From Saprospirales bacterium (GTDB lineage Bacteria > Bacteroidota > Bacteroidia > Chitinophagales > JADJOU01), in assembly GCA_947441115.1 (NCBI GenBank), contig CANESS010000003.1:1-45127 (forward strand): a stretch of 45,127 bases of DNA. Direction: 5' to 3'. The notes beneath the pieces are model-generated. The model searched no databases. It was not told the origin of the DNA and saw nothing but the letters and a program-made list of their open reading frames with translations. Below, one piece after another: positions 9,025-18,037 of the stretch. How positions within the stretch are numbered: the stretch's first letter is position 1; every line of letters begins with the position of its first letter. A program made the position numbers and the translations under genes.

Positions 9025-9381
9025 TTATACTCCTAATAATTTATAGCGCATAGTCATTGCTATAGTATTGGCTCTAGAAATAGCTTCATCGGTTTTATCA
9101 CCTTCAAAATTTTCTCGTAGGGTAGATTCAAAATGCCTCAACCATATAGGAAAATCTTCTTTTTTTAAAGACAAATGCTGATGGGTCTCCATCATATTTC
9201 TCTTATAACTCAGCGTCCCCAATAAAATAGTAGACCAGAAGCTATATATTCTAGGCATATGCTCCTCCAGATTTAAATTTAAGAAGAGATGATTGATTCT
9301 TTCGTCTGCTAGCAATTTCTGGTAAAATATATCTGAAAACAACTTGACATCGTTTTCAGTTTCTATATCGCTTAACATCAT
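9025..9381 (-). CDS. Group III truncated hemoglobin
   Basis: A 118-residue small globin. The segment KRNMMETHQHLSLKKEDFPI carries the proximal His in the M..H..L context of group III truncated globins. It is followed by the conserved W in FPIWLRHF and the E-x-FxG pattern (LRENFEGDKTDEA). Group III globins bind heme and oxygen or NO, and roles in NO or peroxide handling are proposed for the family. The gene starts one base after the stop of the ABC ATPase, suggesting translational coupling. Two adjacent ATGs (9381 and 9378) could serve as start. Confidence 0.88.
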   Translation of the reverse strand: MMLSDIETENDVKLFSDIFYQKLLADERINHLFLNLNLEEHMPRIYSFWSTILLGTLSYKRNMMETHQHLSLKKEDFPIWLRHFESTLRENFEGDKTDEAISRANTIAMTMRYKLLGV

Positions 9382-9382
9382 C

Positions 9383-11173
9383 TTAAGAAACTTGGCTCAT
9401 TTTTCTTCTTATATCTTCTAGCTCTCCTTTAGGTATAGCACTGATGAGACCTTTCGTATATTCTTTTGTAGGATTATTGTAAATATCATCTGCATACCCT
9501 ATTTCCTCTATTTCGCCTTTATTCATTACGACAATTCTATCACTGATGAACTTGACTACAGATAGGTCATGCGAAATAAATATATAAGAAAATTTAAACT
9601 CTTCTCTTAGTTTGATCAATAGATTTAATACCTGCGCCTGCACAGACACATCTAAGGCCGATACTGATTCATCACAGATGATGAAACTAGGATTTAAGGC
9701 TAAAGCTCTGGCTATGCATATACGCTGACGTTGACCACCTGAAAATTCATGCGGATAGCGGTTAAACTGTTCCGGATTTAGATTGACCTTATCTAACAAT
9801 TCATAGACCTTATCTTTTCTCTCTTTAGGATTATTATATATACCATGTACGGACATTGGCTCCATAATAGCATCCCCTACTGTCATTCTTGGATTGAGAG
9901 AGGAGTATGGATCTTGGAAAATTATTTGCATTTCTTTTCGCAATTCCTTCAAATCTGATTTTGATAAATCTAGAATATTTCTACCCTTATAAATGATTTC
10001 TCCATCATAGGCAGGATTGAGACGCAGAATAGTTTTGCCTAAGGTAGTTTTACCACAACCGCTCTCTCCTACTAGTCCCAGAGTTTCTCCTTCTTTCATT
10101 TTGAAGCTCACATTATCCACCGCTTTCACATAGCCTTTTGGATTGCCAAAAAAGTCTAATTTATTAGGAAACCATACTTTTAAATCTTTAACTTCTAAAA
10201 GCTTAGGAGCTGCTTCCAGCTCTTTTCTTCTCAGTTTGGTTTCTTCTTCGGTTACTACCACTCGTTCTATAGCCTTAGTCAAATCAGATTCGATTTCAAT
10301 TAGCTTTCCATTCTCATCCTTACGCATGAAGTCTTTGATAGTAGGAAGAACTTTAAGACGCTTGGTCAATGGTGGTCTACAAGCTAATAAACCCTTAGTA
10401 TATGGATGCTGTGGATTTTCAAAAATAGATAGAATGGTGCCTTCTTCTACTATTTTACCTTTATACATCACTATAACACGGTCTGCTATTTCCGCTATGA
10501 CACCTAAATCATGCGTAATAAAAATAATAGAAGCTTCAATCTCTCTCTTCAAATCATTCATCAGATTGAGTATAGTCTTCTGAACAGTCACGTCGAGTGC
10601 TGTAGTAGGCTCATCAGCTATCAAAATACCTGGTTTACAACTCATAGCCATAGCTATCATGACACGCTGCTTCTGTCCCCCTGATAACTGATGCGGGTAT
10701 GATGATAAAATGCGACTAGGGTCAGGAAGTTTAACCTGCTCAAATAATTTTAACGTGAGATCTTCTGCTTCTTTCTTGGTTTTATTCTGATGCAGAATAA
10801 TGGCCTCTGCTACTTGATCACCACATGTATAGACAGGATTCAGAGAAGTCATAGGCTCTTGGAAAATCATCGATATTTCATTGCCCCTAATTCTTCTTAA
10901 ATCTTTATCTTCCAATTTAGTAATATCAATGACATCGCCGTCATCCGTATAATATAAAATTTCACCAGACTCTATTCTTCCCGGAGGATTAGGAATAAGG
11001 CGCATAATCGAAAGAGAGGTTACAGACTTTCCGCTACCTGATTCCCCGACAATACCAATCGTTTCTCCACGATATAAAGTAAAGCTTATATCATTCACCG
11101 CGCGAACTTCACCATCATCTGTTTTAAAAGTTGTGACTAGATTTTTAACTTCTAATAATTTTTTCTTCTCCAT
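9383..11173 (-). CDS. Fused dipeptide/oligopeptide-type ABC transporter ATPase (two NBDs)
   Basis: One 596-residue chain carries two complete nucleotide-binding domains of the DppD/DppF (GsiA-like) class. The first domain, about residues 5-265, has Walker A GESGSGKS, signature LSGGQKQR and Walker B ILIADEPTTALD. The second, about 325-590, has GESGCGKTT, FSGGQRQR and FIICDESVSALD. The HPYTKGLLAC-type C-terminal tails seen in oligopeptide ABC proteins are present in both halves. It should power import of peptides or similar solutes. No permease or binding-protein gene is adjacent, so its partners lie elsewhere. All catalytic motifs look intact. Confidence 0.93.
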   Translation of the reverse strand: MEKKKLLEVKNLVTTFKTDDGEVRAVNDISFTLYRGETIGIVGESGSGKSVTSLSIMRLIPNPPGRIESGEILYYTDDGDVIDITKLEDKDLRRIRGNEISMIFQEPMTSLNPVYTCGDQVAEAIILHQNKTKKEAEDLTLKLFEQVKLPDPSRILSSYPHQLSGGQKQRVMIAMAMSCKPGILIADEPTTALDVTVQKTILNLMNDLKREIEASIIFITHDLGVIAEIADRVIVMYKGKIVEEGTILSIFENPQHPYTKGLLACRPPLTKRLKVLPTIKDFMRKDENGKLIEIESDLTKAIERVVVTEEETKLRRKELEAAPKLLEVKDLKVWFPNKLDFFGNPKGYVKAVDNVSFKMKEGETLGLVGESGCGKTTLGKTILRLNPAYDGEIIYKGRNILDLSKSDLKELRKEMQIIFQDPYSSLNPRMTVGDAIMEPMSVHGIYNNPKERKDKVYELLDKVNLNPEQFNRYPHEFSGGQRQRICIARALALNPSFIICDESVSALDVSVQAQVLNLLIKLREEFKFSYIFISHDLSVVKFISDRIVVMNKGEIEEIGYADDIYNNPTKEYTKGLISAIPKGELEDIRRKMSQVS

Positions 11174-11247
11174 TGTTCTATCTATATTAAAACTGCGAAT
11201 GTATACAATTAGGTAAAAATAAATAATTGAACTTAATTCAATGTAAT

Positions 11248-12609
11248 TTACTTTATGATATAGGTTCCTGCATCTCTAAACTTAAAATATCTGGGATTTA
11301 GACTATCATAACAAATTGTTTCCCATATTGTTATCCATTTATCAGTTTCACTCATGTCTTTATTATATTTCCCAACATTATCGACTACAATGATTGAACT
11401 AGATTTACCATTTATTATAGTAGAAATAAGCCATGTTTCAAAAGAAGAACTCCAAAATAATCTAAGATTTTGAAAGTCGTTTTGATTAGCTATTTTAATA
11501 ACCTTTTGCCCGTGATATTCCTTGATTAATTCTTTTAGGTAGTTTACTCTGCCGGTATACTGATGCGAGAGATCTGTAACTCTATGGTTAAAAGCCAAAA
11601 ACATGAGGAGCAGCCAACCAATATGATAATTTTTATTCAAATTAATTGAAAGACAGAAAACGAATATGCAACCCATGAAAAAAATAATTAAGTTATACTG
11701 GACTTCCGAATAGAATAAATCCATATTCATACCATAGCCAATGTATATTAGTAGAATCAAGCTAACAGAATAAACCACTAATATAGCTGATAGAATAAAC
11801 TTTTTAGAGTAGATTAAATATCCTATTGTCAGGATAAAGGCGCATACTAGAAATTTAAAATTTAGGATAAACTTATTATAAATAACTGAGATTTTTAAAC
11901 CCTTTCTCTCTTGAGAAAAGTCATTGAAAAAATGAATTAACTTATCGTTAAACATATTATCATATCCATTTTCAAAAAATATTTTTTTTAACAGTGAGAT
12001 GACTATGAAGATACCAATCTGAAAAATATATTGTCTTCTATATTCAGGTTTTTCAAAAAATAAAATGAAAAAATAAAATGAAAAAATAAATAAGATTAAT
12101 GGATGCATAAAAACTAAGGAAACAACAAATCCCAGATTAAGCAAGTGTAAATAATAGAATTTCTTTGAATTGACAAGCTGCCATTCCAAAAATGAAACAT
12201 AAACTATGAACCATGAAATGCCCTGAACTAATTCACACTGTGGCCAATAAAAAGAGTGCCCAACGATTAGGAAGTGATATATTAAAAATAAAATAGCATT
12301 TTTTCTATCCTTAAATACGAATGCAATGAATACATAACAAATCCCATATACTATAGGAAACGAAGCAGAATAAATCCGAGCAATTGTTTCAAGAGAAAAA
12401 TTTAATTTGACTCCAATTAATGGGAAAATCTGGGTAAAAAAAGCAAGGTAACGATTTACTTGAATCGTTAAATCTTCTGATCGAACTATACTAAATAATT
12501 GAAAAGCAGAATCTATCATAGAAACTCTTTCCATGTAATAGACTAGCGCTAAAAGAATATAGAACAAAAAGTAAATTACTCCGAAAATTTGTATAAATCG
12601 GATACTCAT
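11248..12609 (-). CDS. Polytopic membrane protein of unknown function
   Basis: I do not recognise a family with confidence. The 453-residue product has about ten or more hydrophobic segments from residue 5 to 345. A C-terminal soluble part of about 100 residues follows (YHGQKVIKIANQNDFQNLRL onward), probably extracytoplasmic. The layout, with an acidic/aromatic loop after the first helix and a trailing soluble domain, resembles membrane glycosyltransferases of the GT-C class, but no catalytic motif is clear. Base composition is noticeably more AT-rich than its neighbours. It starts 7 bases after sucB and is probably transcribed with it. Confidence 0.7.
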   Translation of the reverse strand: MSIRFIQIFGVIYFLFYILLALVYYMERVSMIDSAFQLFSIVRSEDLTIQVNRYLAFFTQIFPLIGVKLNFSLETIARIYSASFPIVYGICYVFIAFVFKDRKNAILFLIYHFLIVGHSFYWPQCELVQGISWFIVYVSFLEWQLVNSKKFYYLHLLNLGFVVSLVFMHPLILFIFSFYFFILFFEKPEYRRQYIFQIGIFIVISLLKKIFFENGYDNMFNDKLIHFFNDFSQERKGLKISVIYNKFILNFKFLVCAFILTIGYLIYSKKFILSAILVVYSVSLILLIYIGYGMNMDLFYSEVQYNLIIFFMGCIFVFCLSINLNKNYHIGWLLLMFLAFNHRVTDLSHQYTGRVNYLKELIKEYHGQKVIKIANQNDFQNLRLFWSSSFETWLISTIINGKSSSIIVVDNVGKYNKDMSETDKWITIWETICYDSLNPRYFKFRDAGTYIIK

Positions 12610-12616
12610 AACTATC

Positions 12617-13885
12617 CTAAAGCATTAATAATGCCTCCACAGGATCAGAACCTATGAGCATTTTTTCGGGATTTTCTAGAAAGTCTTTGACTGTCACTAA
12701 AAAGCCTACACTTTCTTTCCCGTCAATAATTCTGTGGTCATAACTCAGAGCTACGTACATCATGGGTCTTACGACTATTTGTCCGCTCTCTACCATAGGT
12801 CTATCTTGTATTTTATGCATACCTAGTATAGCCGATTGGGGTGGGTTTATAATCGGCGTGCTCATAAGTGATCCGAATACACCCCCGTTGGTGATGGTAA
12901 ATGTACCACCCTCCATGTCTTCCATAGATAGATTGCCATCTCTACCTTTAGCTGCCAAATGAGCTACGGTTTTTTCTATACCATCCATAGTCAGGCTCTC
13001 TGCATTGCGTATTACTGGCACTACAAGACCCTTAGGAGTAGATACGGCTATAGATATATCTGCATAATTATGATAAATGAGTTCCCCTTTTTCGACATCT
13101 ATATACGCATTAACCTCAGGATACTTCATGAGAGCTAGGCTGCATGCCTTGGTGAAGAAGCTCATAAATCCTAGGTTGATACCATGTACTTCTTTAAATT
13201 TATCCTTATACTTAGCTCTAATATCCATAATAGGCTGCATATTCACCTCGTTAAAGGTGGTGAGCATAGCAGTGCTGTTTTTCGCATAGACCAGCCTCTC
13301 AGAGATCACTTTTCTTATTCTAGGCATCTTCTTTACCTCCTCCGCTCTGCTATAAATAGCTTGCGATTTTGAGAGTACTTTAAAGCCATCTTTAATACTA
13401 CTCGTGCCATTTTTTATGGCTAGAATCACATCTTCTTTGGTAATTCGACCATCTTTTCCTGTGCCTAGTATTTGAAAAACATCTAAATTATTCTCCACTA
13501 TCATCTTCTGCGCAGAAGTCGAAGGAGTGGAGCTAGCATAGTGCTTAACCTGAGGAATAGGCTCTGTTGTTTTCTCGGCTTTCACCTCTTTTTGCGGCTG
13601 TGAAGCCTCCTTTTTCGTTTCATCCACTGGTTTCTTAGCTGGAGCGGCGGCACTGGTATCTATTTTAGCTATTAACCCACCTACTTTGACATCATCACCT
13701 TCAGATACTATGAGTTTTATTTGACCAGCCTTTTCAGCGATAAGCTCTTGAGAGGCTTTGTCAGTCTCTACCTCACATAGAGGTTGATCTATAGTTACAT
13801 AATCACCATCCTTGACCAGCCAGGTACCAAGGGTGACTTCAGTGATAGATTCTGCTACATTAGGGATGACAACATCTAGTATCAT
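12617..13885 (-). CDS. sucB: Dihydrolipoyl succinyltransferase-type E2 of a 2-oxoacid dehydrogenase
   Basis: The E2 core of 2-oxoglutarate dehydrogenase transfers succinyl groups from the lipoyl arm to CoA in the TCA cycle. The lipoyl domain is residues 1-77 with the modified Lys43 in [11 protein letters not shown] Pro/Ala/Lys-rich linker leads to a peripheral-subunit-binding domain (about 118-158, [11 protein letters not shown]...[11 protein letters not shown]). The catalytic domain follows, with active-site SYDHRIIDG at 381-389 (His384). Length (422) and lipoyl sequence favour succinyl over acetyl specificity. The E1 gene (sucA) is not adjacent. A perfect -7 box lies 20 bases upstream of the ATG at 13885. 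Confidence 0.9.
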   Translation of the reverse strand: MILDVVIPNVAESITEVTLGTWLVKDGDYVTIDQPLCEVETDKASQELIAEKAGQIKLIVSEGDDVKVGGLIAKIDTSAAAPAKKPVDETKKEASQPQKEVKAEKTTEPIPQVKHYASSTPSTSAQKMIVENNLDVFQILGTGKDGRITKEDVILAIKNGTSSIKDGFKVLSKSQAIYSRAEEVKKMPRIRKVISERLVYAKNSTAMLTTFNEVNMQPIMDIRAKYKDKFKEVHGINLGFMSFFTKACSLALMKYPEVNAYIDVEKGELIYHNYADISIAVSTPKGLVVPVIRNAESLTMDGIEKTVAHLAAKGRDGNLSMEDMEGGTFTITNGGVFGSLMSTPIINPPQSAILGMHKIQDRPMVESGQIVVRPMMYVALSYDHRIIDGKESVGFLVTVKDFLENPEKMLIGSDPVEALLML

Positions 13886-13904
13886 GGATATAATTACTTT
13901 TAGG

Positions 13905-13912
13905 CAAATATA
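13905..13912 (-). promoter_or_regulatory. Putative -7 box (TATATTTG) for sucB
   Basis: This is a perfect TAnnTTTG on the minus strand, placing a start site about 12 bases before the sucB ATG. No good -33 TTTG is seen at the usual distance. Confidence 0.45.
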
Positions 13913-14037
13913 GAGAGTATCTCGCTGAATTCACGCTAAGATTTGCTAAATTGAGCCAACTCAATAGGTATACAAATTAAGCCACAACATTTCGACAATA
14001 TGTGGATGACTGTTCCCATGATTTTAAACTATACAAG

Positions 14038-14045
14038 TATTTTTG
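14038..14045 (+). promoter_or_regulatory. Putative -7 box (TATTTTTG) for thyA
   Basis: A perfect TAnnTTTG box lies 20 bases before the ATG at 14066 and inside the open frame that extends to 14000. It implies a leader of about 14 bases and supports 14066 as the thyA start. Confidence 0.45.
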
Positions 14046-14065
14046 TATTCAAAGACACTGAAAAA

Positions 14066-14947
14066 ATGCGAACATACTTAGATTTACTAGATAAAATCCT
14101 TCAGGATGGTACGGATAAAAGTGACAGAACTGGAGTAGGGACGCGAAGTCTATTTGGCTATCAAATGCGATTTAATCTCAATGAAGGTTTCCCTCTCGTG
14201 ACAACGAAGGAATTACATTTGAAATCAATTATATATGAATTACTCTGGTTTCTTAAGGGAGAAACCAACATAAAATATTTGATAGACAATGGTGTAGGGA
14301 TATGGAATGATTGGCCTTTTGAGAACTATAAGAAAAATGAGACTTATCAAAGCGAGACTATCCAGGAATTTGCTAAAAAAATAAAAGAAGATAGCGTTTT
14401 TGCAGATAAATGGGGAGAGCTAGGTCCTGTATACGGTCGTCAATGGAGGCATTGGGAAGGACTCAATGGTGTCAAGGTGGATCAGATAGTAGACCTAATG
14501 ACACAGCTAAAGAACAATCCCGATTCTAGGCGACATATAGTCAGTGCTTGGAACCCAACCGAGATAGGCAATATGGCCTTGCCTCCTTGCCATTGTTTAT
14601 TTCAATTCTATATAGCCGATGAAAAACTCAGCTGCCATCTTTATCAGCGCAGTGCTGATGTATTTCTCGGAGTACCCTTCAATATAGCCTCTTATTCACT
14701 TTTTACGTATATGATTGCACATGTCTTAGATTTAAAACTAGGTGATTTTGTGCATACTTTCGGAGATGTCCATTTATATCACAACCATATAGATCAAGCG
14801 AAGCTTCAGCTGTCGCGAGAGCCATTCCCTCTTCCGAGTCTTCATTTTAGGAGAAAAATAGACTCTATTTTTGATTTTGGATATGAAGATATCGAAATTA
14901 GAGACTATCAATTTCACCCAAAAATCAAAGCCGAAGTAGCTGTATAA
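14066..14947 (+). CDS. thyA: Thymidylate synthase
   Basis: ThyA methylates dUMP to dTMP with methylenetetrahydrofolate in the cytoplasm. The catalytic Cys is residue 175 in [11 protein letters not shown], and [12 protein letters not shown] at the N-terminus and [18 protein letters not shown] are family signatures. The protein has 293 residues, longer than the 264-residue E. coli enzyme because of an insertion of about 30 residues (around [19 protein letters not shown]), as in some larger ThyA proteins. The open frame runs back to 14000, but alignment with the family N-terminus ([16 protein letters not shown]) and the promoter box at 14038 favour this start. The next gene follows 11 bases later. 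Confidence 0.95.
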   Translation: MRTYLDLLDKILQDGTDKSDRTGVGTRSLFGYQMRFNLNEGFPLVTTKELHLKSIIYELLWFLKGETNIKYLIDNGVGIWNDWPFENYKKNETYQSETIQEFAKKIKEDSVFADKWGELGPVYGRQWRHWEGLNGVKVDQIVDLMTQLKNNPDSRRHIVSAWNPTEIGNMALPPCHCLFQFYIADEKLSCHLYQRSADVFLGVPFNIASYSLFTYMIAHVLDLKLGDFVHTFGDVHLYHNHIDQAKLQLSREPFPLPSLHFRRKIDSIFDFGYEDIEIRDYQFHPKIKAEVAV

Positions 14948-14958
14948 AAAACTACTCT

Positions 14959-16329
14959 ATGAAATATAGTTTCCTAATTTTAATTACCCTTATTCACCCC
15001 AGCCTGCATGCCCAGAAAAAGGTAAAGATTGATACTAGTCTGAAACCCTTGCAGTATCTACTCCATATACTAGATACCACCAATGTCAAAATAAACAATC
15101 TAAAATTTCAAGGACTCAAATCATCTTTAGGCAGGTTTAATATCCAAGTAGATTCATTTGAAATTAAAGAAGGAATCGTTTTTACCACAGGAAATTTGAA
15201 CACCTTAGGCGGGGGAAATAAAACACCTGGAACCAGTGGTCTAGCCTGGGACAATAAATATAGATTTAAAGGCGATAGAGATTTAGGAAAATTATCAAGA
15301 GGTAAAGTCTGCGATCAAGTATATATAGAATTTGACTTTATTCCACTTGAAAATGAAATAAAATTCAATTATATTTTTGCTTCTGAGGAATATAAAGAGT
15401 ATGTCGGAAGTCGATTTAATGATGTGTTTGGATTTATCATTACAGGAGATGGAAATTTTTATAAAAACTTAGCACTCATACCTGAAACTAGGACACCGGT
15501 AACTATTAATAATGTAAATCACTTAAGAAACAACCAATATTTTATAAATAATGCATGCTTTGTTAACTCCAATATTAAGAAAGACGTTGTAGACGACCTA
15601 GAGCCAAGAGAGCCTTTTATTAAGGATATTATCGGTAGACTTTTCGGAGCTAAGTCGAAAGATTTTTCGGTAGACGATGTCGAACGAAAGACACTCAATG
15701 CTGAACTTTTTAATAATATTGAGTTTGACGGACTGACTCGAAAATTAACTGCTAGTTGCTTTTTGACGCCATATAAGGTATATCATATGAAAATAGCCAT
15801 TGGAGATATTGGAGATCCCATGTTTGATAGCGGCGTGTTTCTCGAATACCAATCTTTTACTGCACAAAAAAACCCGAAAGCTCCTTATTTCAAAAACTAT
15901 GAAAATTTAAGAGAGGAAATCAATTTTGATAGTCTATTTCAGTTAAAGCTAATCACGCCAATCACCATTGATTCCCCTAAGCAAATTGAAGAAAAATTTG
16001 AAATAACCAATATTAATTTTGAATATAACAAATTTGATATTCCTGATTCAAGTCAAATAGATGTGAGAGAGCTCGCTATTTATCTTAATAAGAATAAAGA
16101 TTATCGAGTCCACCTCCTAGGCTATACTGATAATATAGGGACAATAGACTATAATCAAAAATTATCTGAACAACGCGCCAAAACAGTAAAAAAATTGTTG
16201 CTCGAAAACGGCGTGGAAGAAGACCGAATCAATTATATAGGCAACAACCATGACAATCCACTAGCTAGCAATGAAAGTGAGCATGGCAGAGCTAAAAATA
16301 GACGAGTAGAGATAGTAGTATTGGAATAA
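14959..16329 (+). CDS. Choice-of-anchor L domain protein with OmpA-like C-terminus
   Basis: A 456-residue exported protein. The signal peptide is about residues 1-18 (FLILITLIHPSLHAQ). Residues about 50-310 match the choice-of-anchor L pattern: FEIKEGIVFTTGN, then VYIEFDFIPLENEIKFNYIF, ASEEYKEYVGSRFNDVFGFI. The C-terminal 110 or so residues form an OmpA/MotB peptidoglycan-binding domain (INFEYNKFDIPDSS, LLGYTDNIGTIDYNQKLSEQ RA.., NRRVEIVV). Choice-of-anchor L domains usually sit on large surface proteins with T9SS or other anchors; here the anchor would be the cell wall. It is probably periplasmic, held at peptidoglycan. It may be co-transcribed with thyA, with an 11-base gap. Confidence 0.82.
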   Translation: MKYSFLILITLIHPSLHAQKKVKIDTSLKPLQYLLHILDTTNVKINNLKFQGLKSSLGRFNIQVDSFEIKEGIVFTTGNLNTLGGGNKTPGTSGLAWDNKYRFKGDRDLGKLSRGKVCDQVYIEFDFIPLENEIKFNYIFASEEYKEYVGSRFNDVFGFIITGDGNFYKNLALIPETRTPVTINNVNHLRNNQYFINNACFVNSNIKKDVVDDLEPREPFIKDIIGRLFGAKSKDFSVDDVERKTLNAELFNNIEFDGLTRKLTASCFLTPYKVYHMKIAIGDIGDPMFDSGVFLEYQSFTAQKNPKAPYFKNYENLREEINFDSLFQLKLITPITIDSPKQIEEKFEITNINFEYNKFDIPDSSQIDVRELAIYLNKNKDYRVHLLGYTDNIGTIDYNQKLSEQRAKTVKKLLLENGVEEDRINYIGNNHDNPLASNESEHGRAKNRRVEIVVLE

Positions 16330-16339
16330 AAACCGCCAG

Positions 16340-17122
16340 CAAAGCAAACACTTAGAAAATGAGCTAGGCTATATCTAACATAGAAATTTCATTCGAATTT
16401 ACAATATTAACAGACTCATTAATAAATAAATTTTTATAAAAACAATTGACTGTAGCCTGAATATTGTCAACTATATAACAAAAAGTGCGCGACTAGGAGG
16501 TATCTCCATATATAGTTAATAATTCTTCTAAAAAGGCAGCATGCATAATTTTTTCATCACGAAATCCTTGTTCTGCATAGGTCCATAGGTACTGAAAAAT
16601 CTGAACAGAGTATATTCCATCCAAACTCTTTATTATAACTTCACAGATAAGCCTCAGCAACATTTTTCAATATAGCATATGACAGTCTGGAGTTCAACGA
16701 TGTGGTTTTCTCATGCTGAGGCTGCTCAAATGGCTCTGCATATACTTTGCTGCTGGAAGAGAATTAAATTCTTTTTACCCAAGTAGACACAGATAACATC
16801 AAACTAGAATCTATTCCTTTAATATAATTAAATACCAAAATGAGACTATCTATTGTTCTTTTTACACCTACAACTGCAGCATAGTGAAATGAAAAATCAA
16901 ACTAAAAATAAGTCATGAAAGTAGATATCTACTTTTTATCATTGACAACGCACACAATGAATCTATAATTTATTGGGGGGATTTTTAGGTAAATTCGGCC
17001 TCGTTCCTGCCAGTAAATTGTCTGCGGCTGCAATAAAGTTATCTCTATCTTCAAATAGCTTATCTACCAAACAACTCCCTACCTAACCAGCAGCTCCAAT
17101 AACAAATATTCTACTTTTTTAA
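16340..17122 (-). pseudogene. NAD-dependent sugar-nucleotide epimerase/dehydratase, full-length wreck
   Basis: Joining frames on the minus strand gives an almost complete extended-SDR sugar epimerase. Near 17110 the Rossmann motif reads RIFVIGAAG, stop, VGS. Then come AADNLLAGTRPNLPKNP (about 17000), FHYAAVVGVKRTID (about 16880), SSSSKVYAEPFEQPQHEKTT (about 16755), LSYAILKNVAEAYL with the catalytic YxxxK (about 16690), TYGPMQNKDFV (about 16590) and SRTFCYIVDNIQATVNCFY (about 16480). It has at least five in-frame stops and several frameshifts. It follows rmlA on the same strand and was probably the next gene of a sugar-nucleotide operon. UDP-glucose 4-epimerase-like or UDP-glucuronate decarboxylase-like activity cannot be separated. 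This remnant fills the 826-base gap. Confidence 0.8.
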
Positions 17123-17155
17123 TGCTTACTTTGACTTTCAGAGGTTGGCCTGAAC

Positions 17156-18025
17156 TTAAAATTTCTCGTTTGCTACGTCCAATAAATACTGTCCATACCC
17201 ACTTTTTGTAAGGGGCTCTGCGATTTTCAAAAGCTGAGTTCTATCGATAAAGCCTTTTCTATAGGCGATCTCCTCTATACATCCGATTTTAAATCCTTGA
17301 CGATTTTCTATAACCTGCACAAATTGGGAAGCCTGCATCAAAGATTCATGCGTACCGGTATCTAGCCAAGCAGTGCCTCTCTCCAATATACTGACATTTA
17401 GCTTACCATTTTCTAGATAGATTCTATTCAAATCAGTAATTTCATACTCTCCTCTAGTTCCTGGCTTTAAATTCTTAGCGAACTCTACCACTGAATTATC
17501 ATAAAAATAAAGTCCTGGCACAGCATAATTAGACTTGGGAGTGGAAGGCTTTTCTTCCAGACTAATCGCTTTTTTATTCTCATCAAATTCTACGACACCA
17601 TATCGCTCTGGATCTGAAACTCTATAGGCATATATGATACCACCTTCTGGATCATTATTCTTTTCAAGTAATTTTCCAAGACCTGCACCATAGAAAATGT
17701 TATCCCCAAGAATTAAGGCAGATTTATCATTGCCTATAAATTTCTCCCCAATAACAAAAGCTTGAGCCAGTCCATTCGGAATTTCCTGAACAGCATAGGA
17801 AAATTTACAACCAATCTGACTTCCGTCTCCCAATAATCTTTCAAACTGAGGTAAATCATTAGGGGTAGAAATAATTAATATCTCACGTATACCACTGAGC
17901 AATAGTGTGGATAGAGGATAATAAATCATGGGCTTATCGTAGATAGGCATGATCTGCTTGCTAATAGCATAAGTAATTGGATACAATCTTGTACCACTGC
18001 CACCTGCCAGTATTATTCCTTTCAT
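17156..18025 (-). CDS. rmlA: Glucose-1-phosphate thymidylyltransferase
   Basis: RmlA joins dTTP and glucose-1-phosphate to dTDP-glucose, the first step of dTDP-rhamnose and related sugars for surface glycans. The N-terminal nucleotidyltransferase signature [11 protein letters not shown] is at residues 8-18, followed by [36 protein letters not shown] and [13 protein letters not shown] are further family motifs. At 289 residues it is the usual size. No other rml gene is next to it, and the gene downstream is the ruined epimerase. It starts 12 bases after the TlpA-like gene. Catalytic residues appear intact. Confidence 0.95.
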   Translation of the reverse strand: MKGIILAGGSGTRLYPITYAISKQIMPIYDKPMIYYPLSTLLLSGIREILIISTPNDLPQFERLLGDGSQIGCKFSYAVQEIPNGLAQAFVIGEKFIGNDKSALILGDNIFYGAGLGKLLEKNNDPEGGIIYAYRVSDPERYGVVEFDENKKAISLEEKPSTPKSNYAVPGLYFYDNSVVEFAKNLKPGTRGEYEITDLNRIYLENGKLNVSILERGTAWLDTGTHESLMQASQFVQVIENRQGFKIGCIEEIAYRKGFIDRTQLLKIAEPLTKSGYGQYLLDVANEKF

Positions 18026-18037
18026 GTAAATTAAATT

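Noticed and set aside
10143-10583. 146-codon plus-strand frame across the ABC ATPase
   Set aside because: Antisense to the linker and first nucleotide-binding domain of an intact gene, with no recognisable motif.
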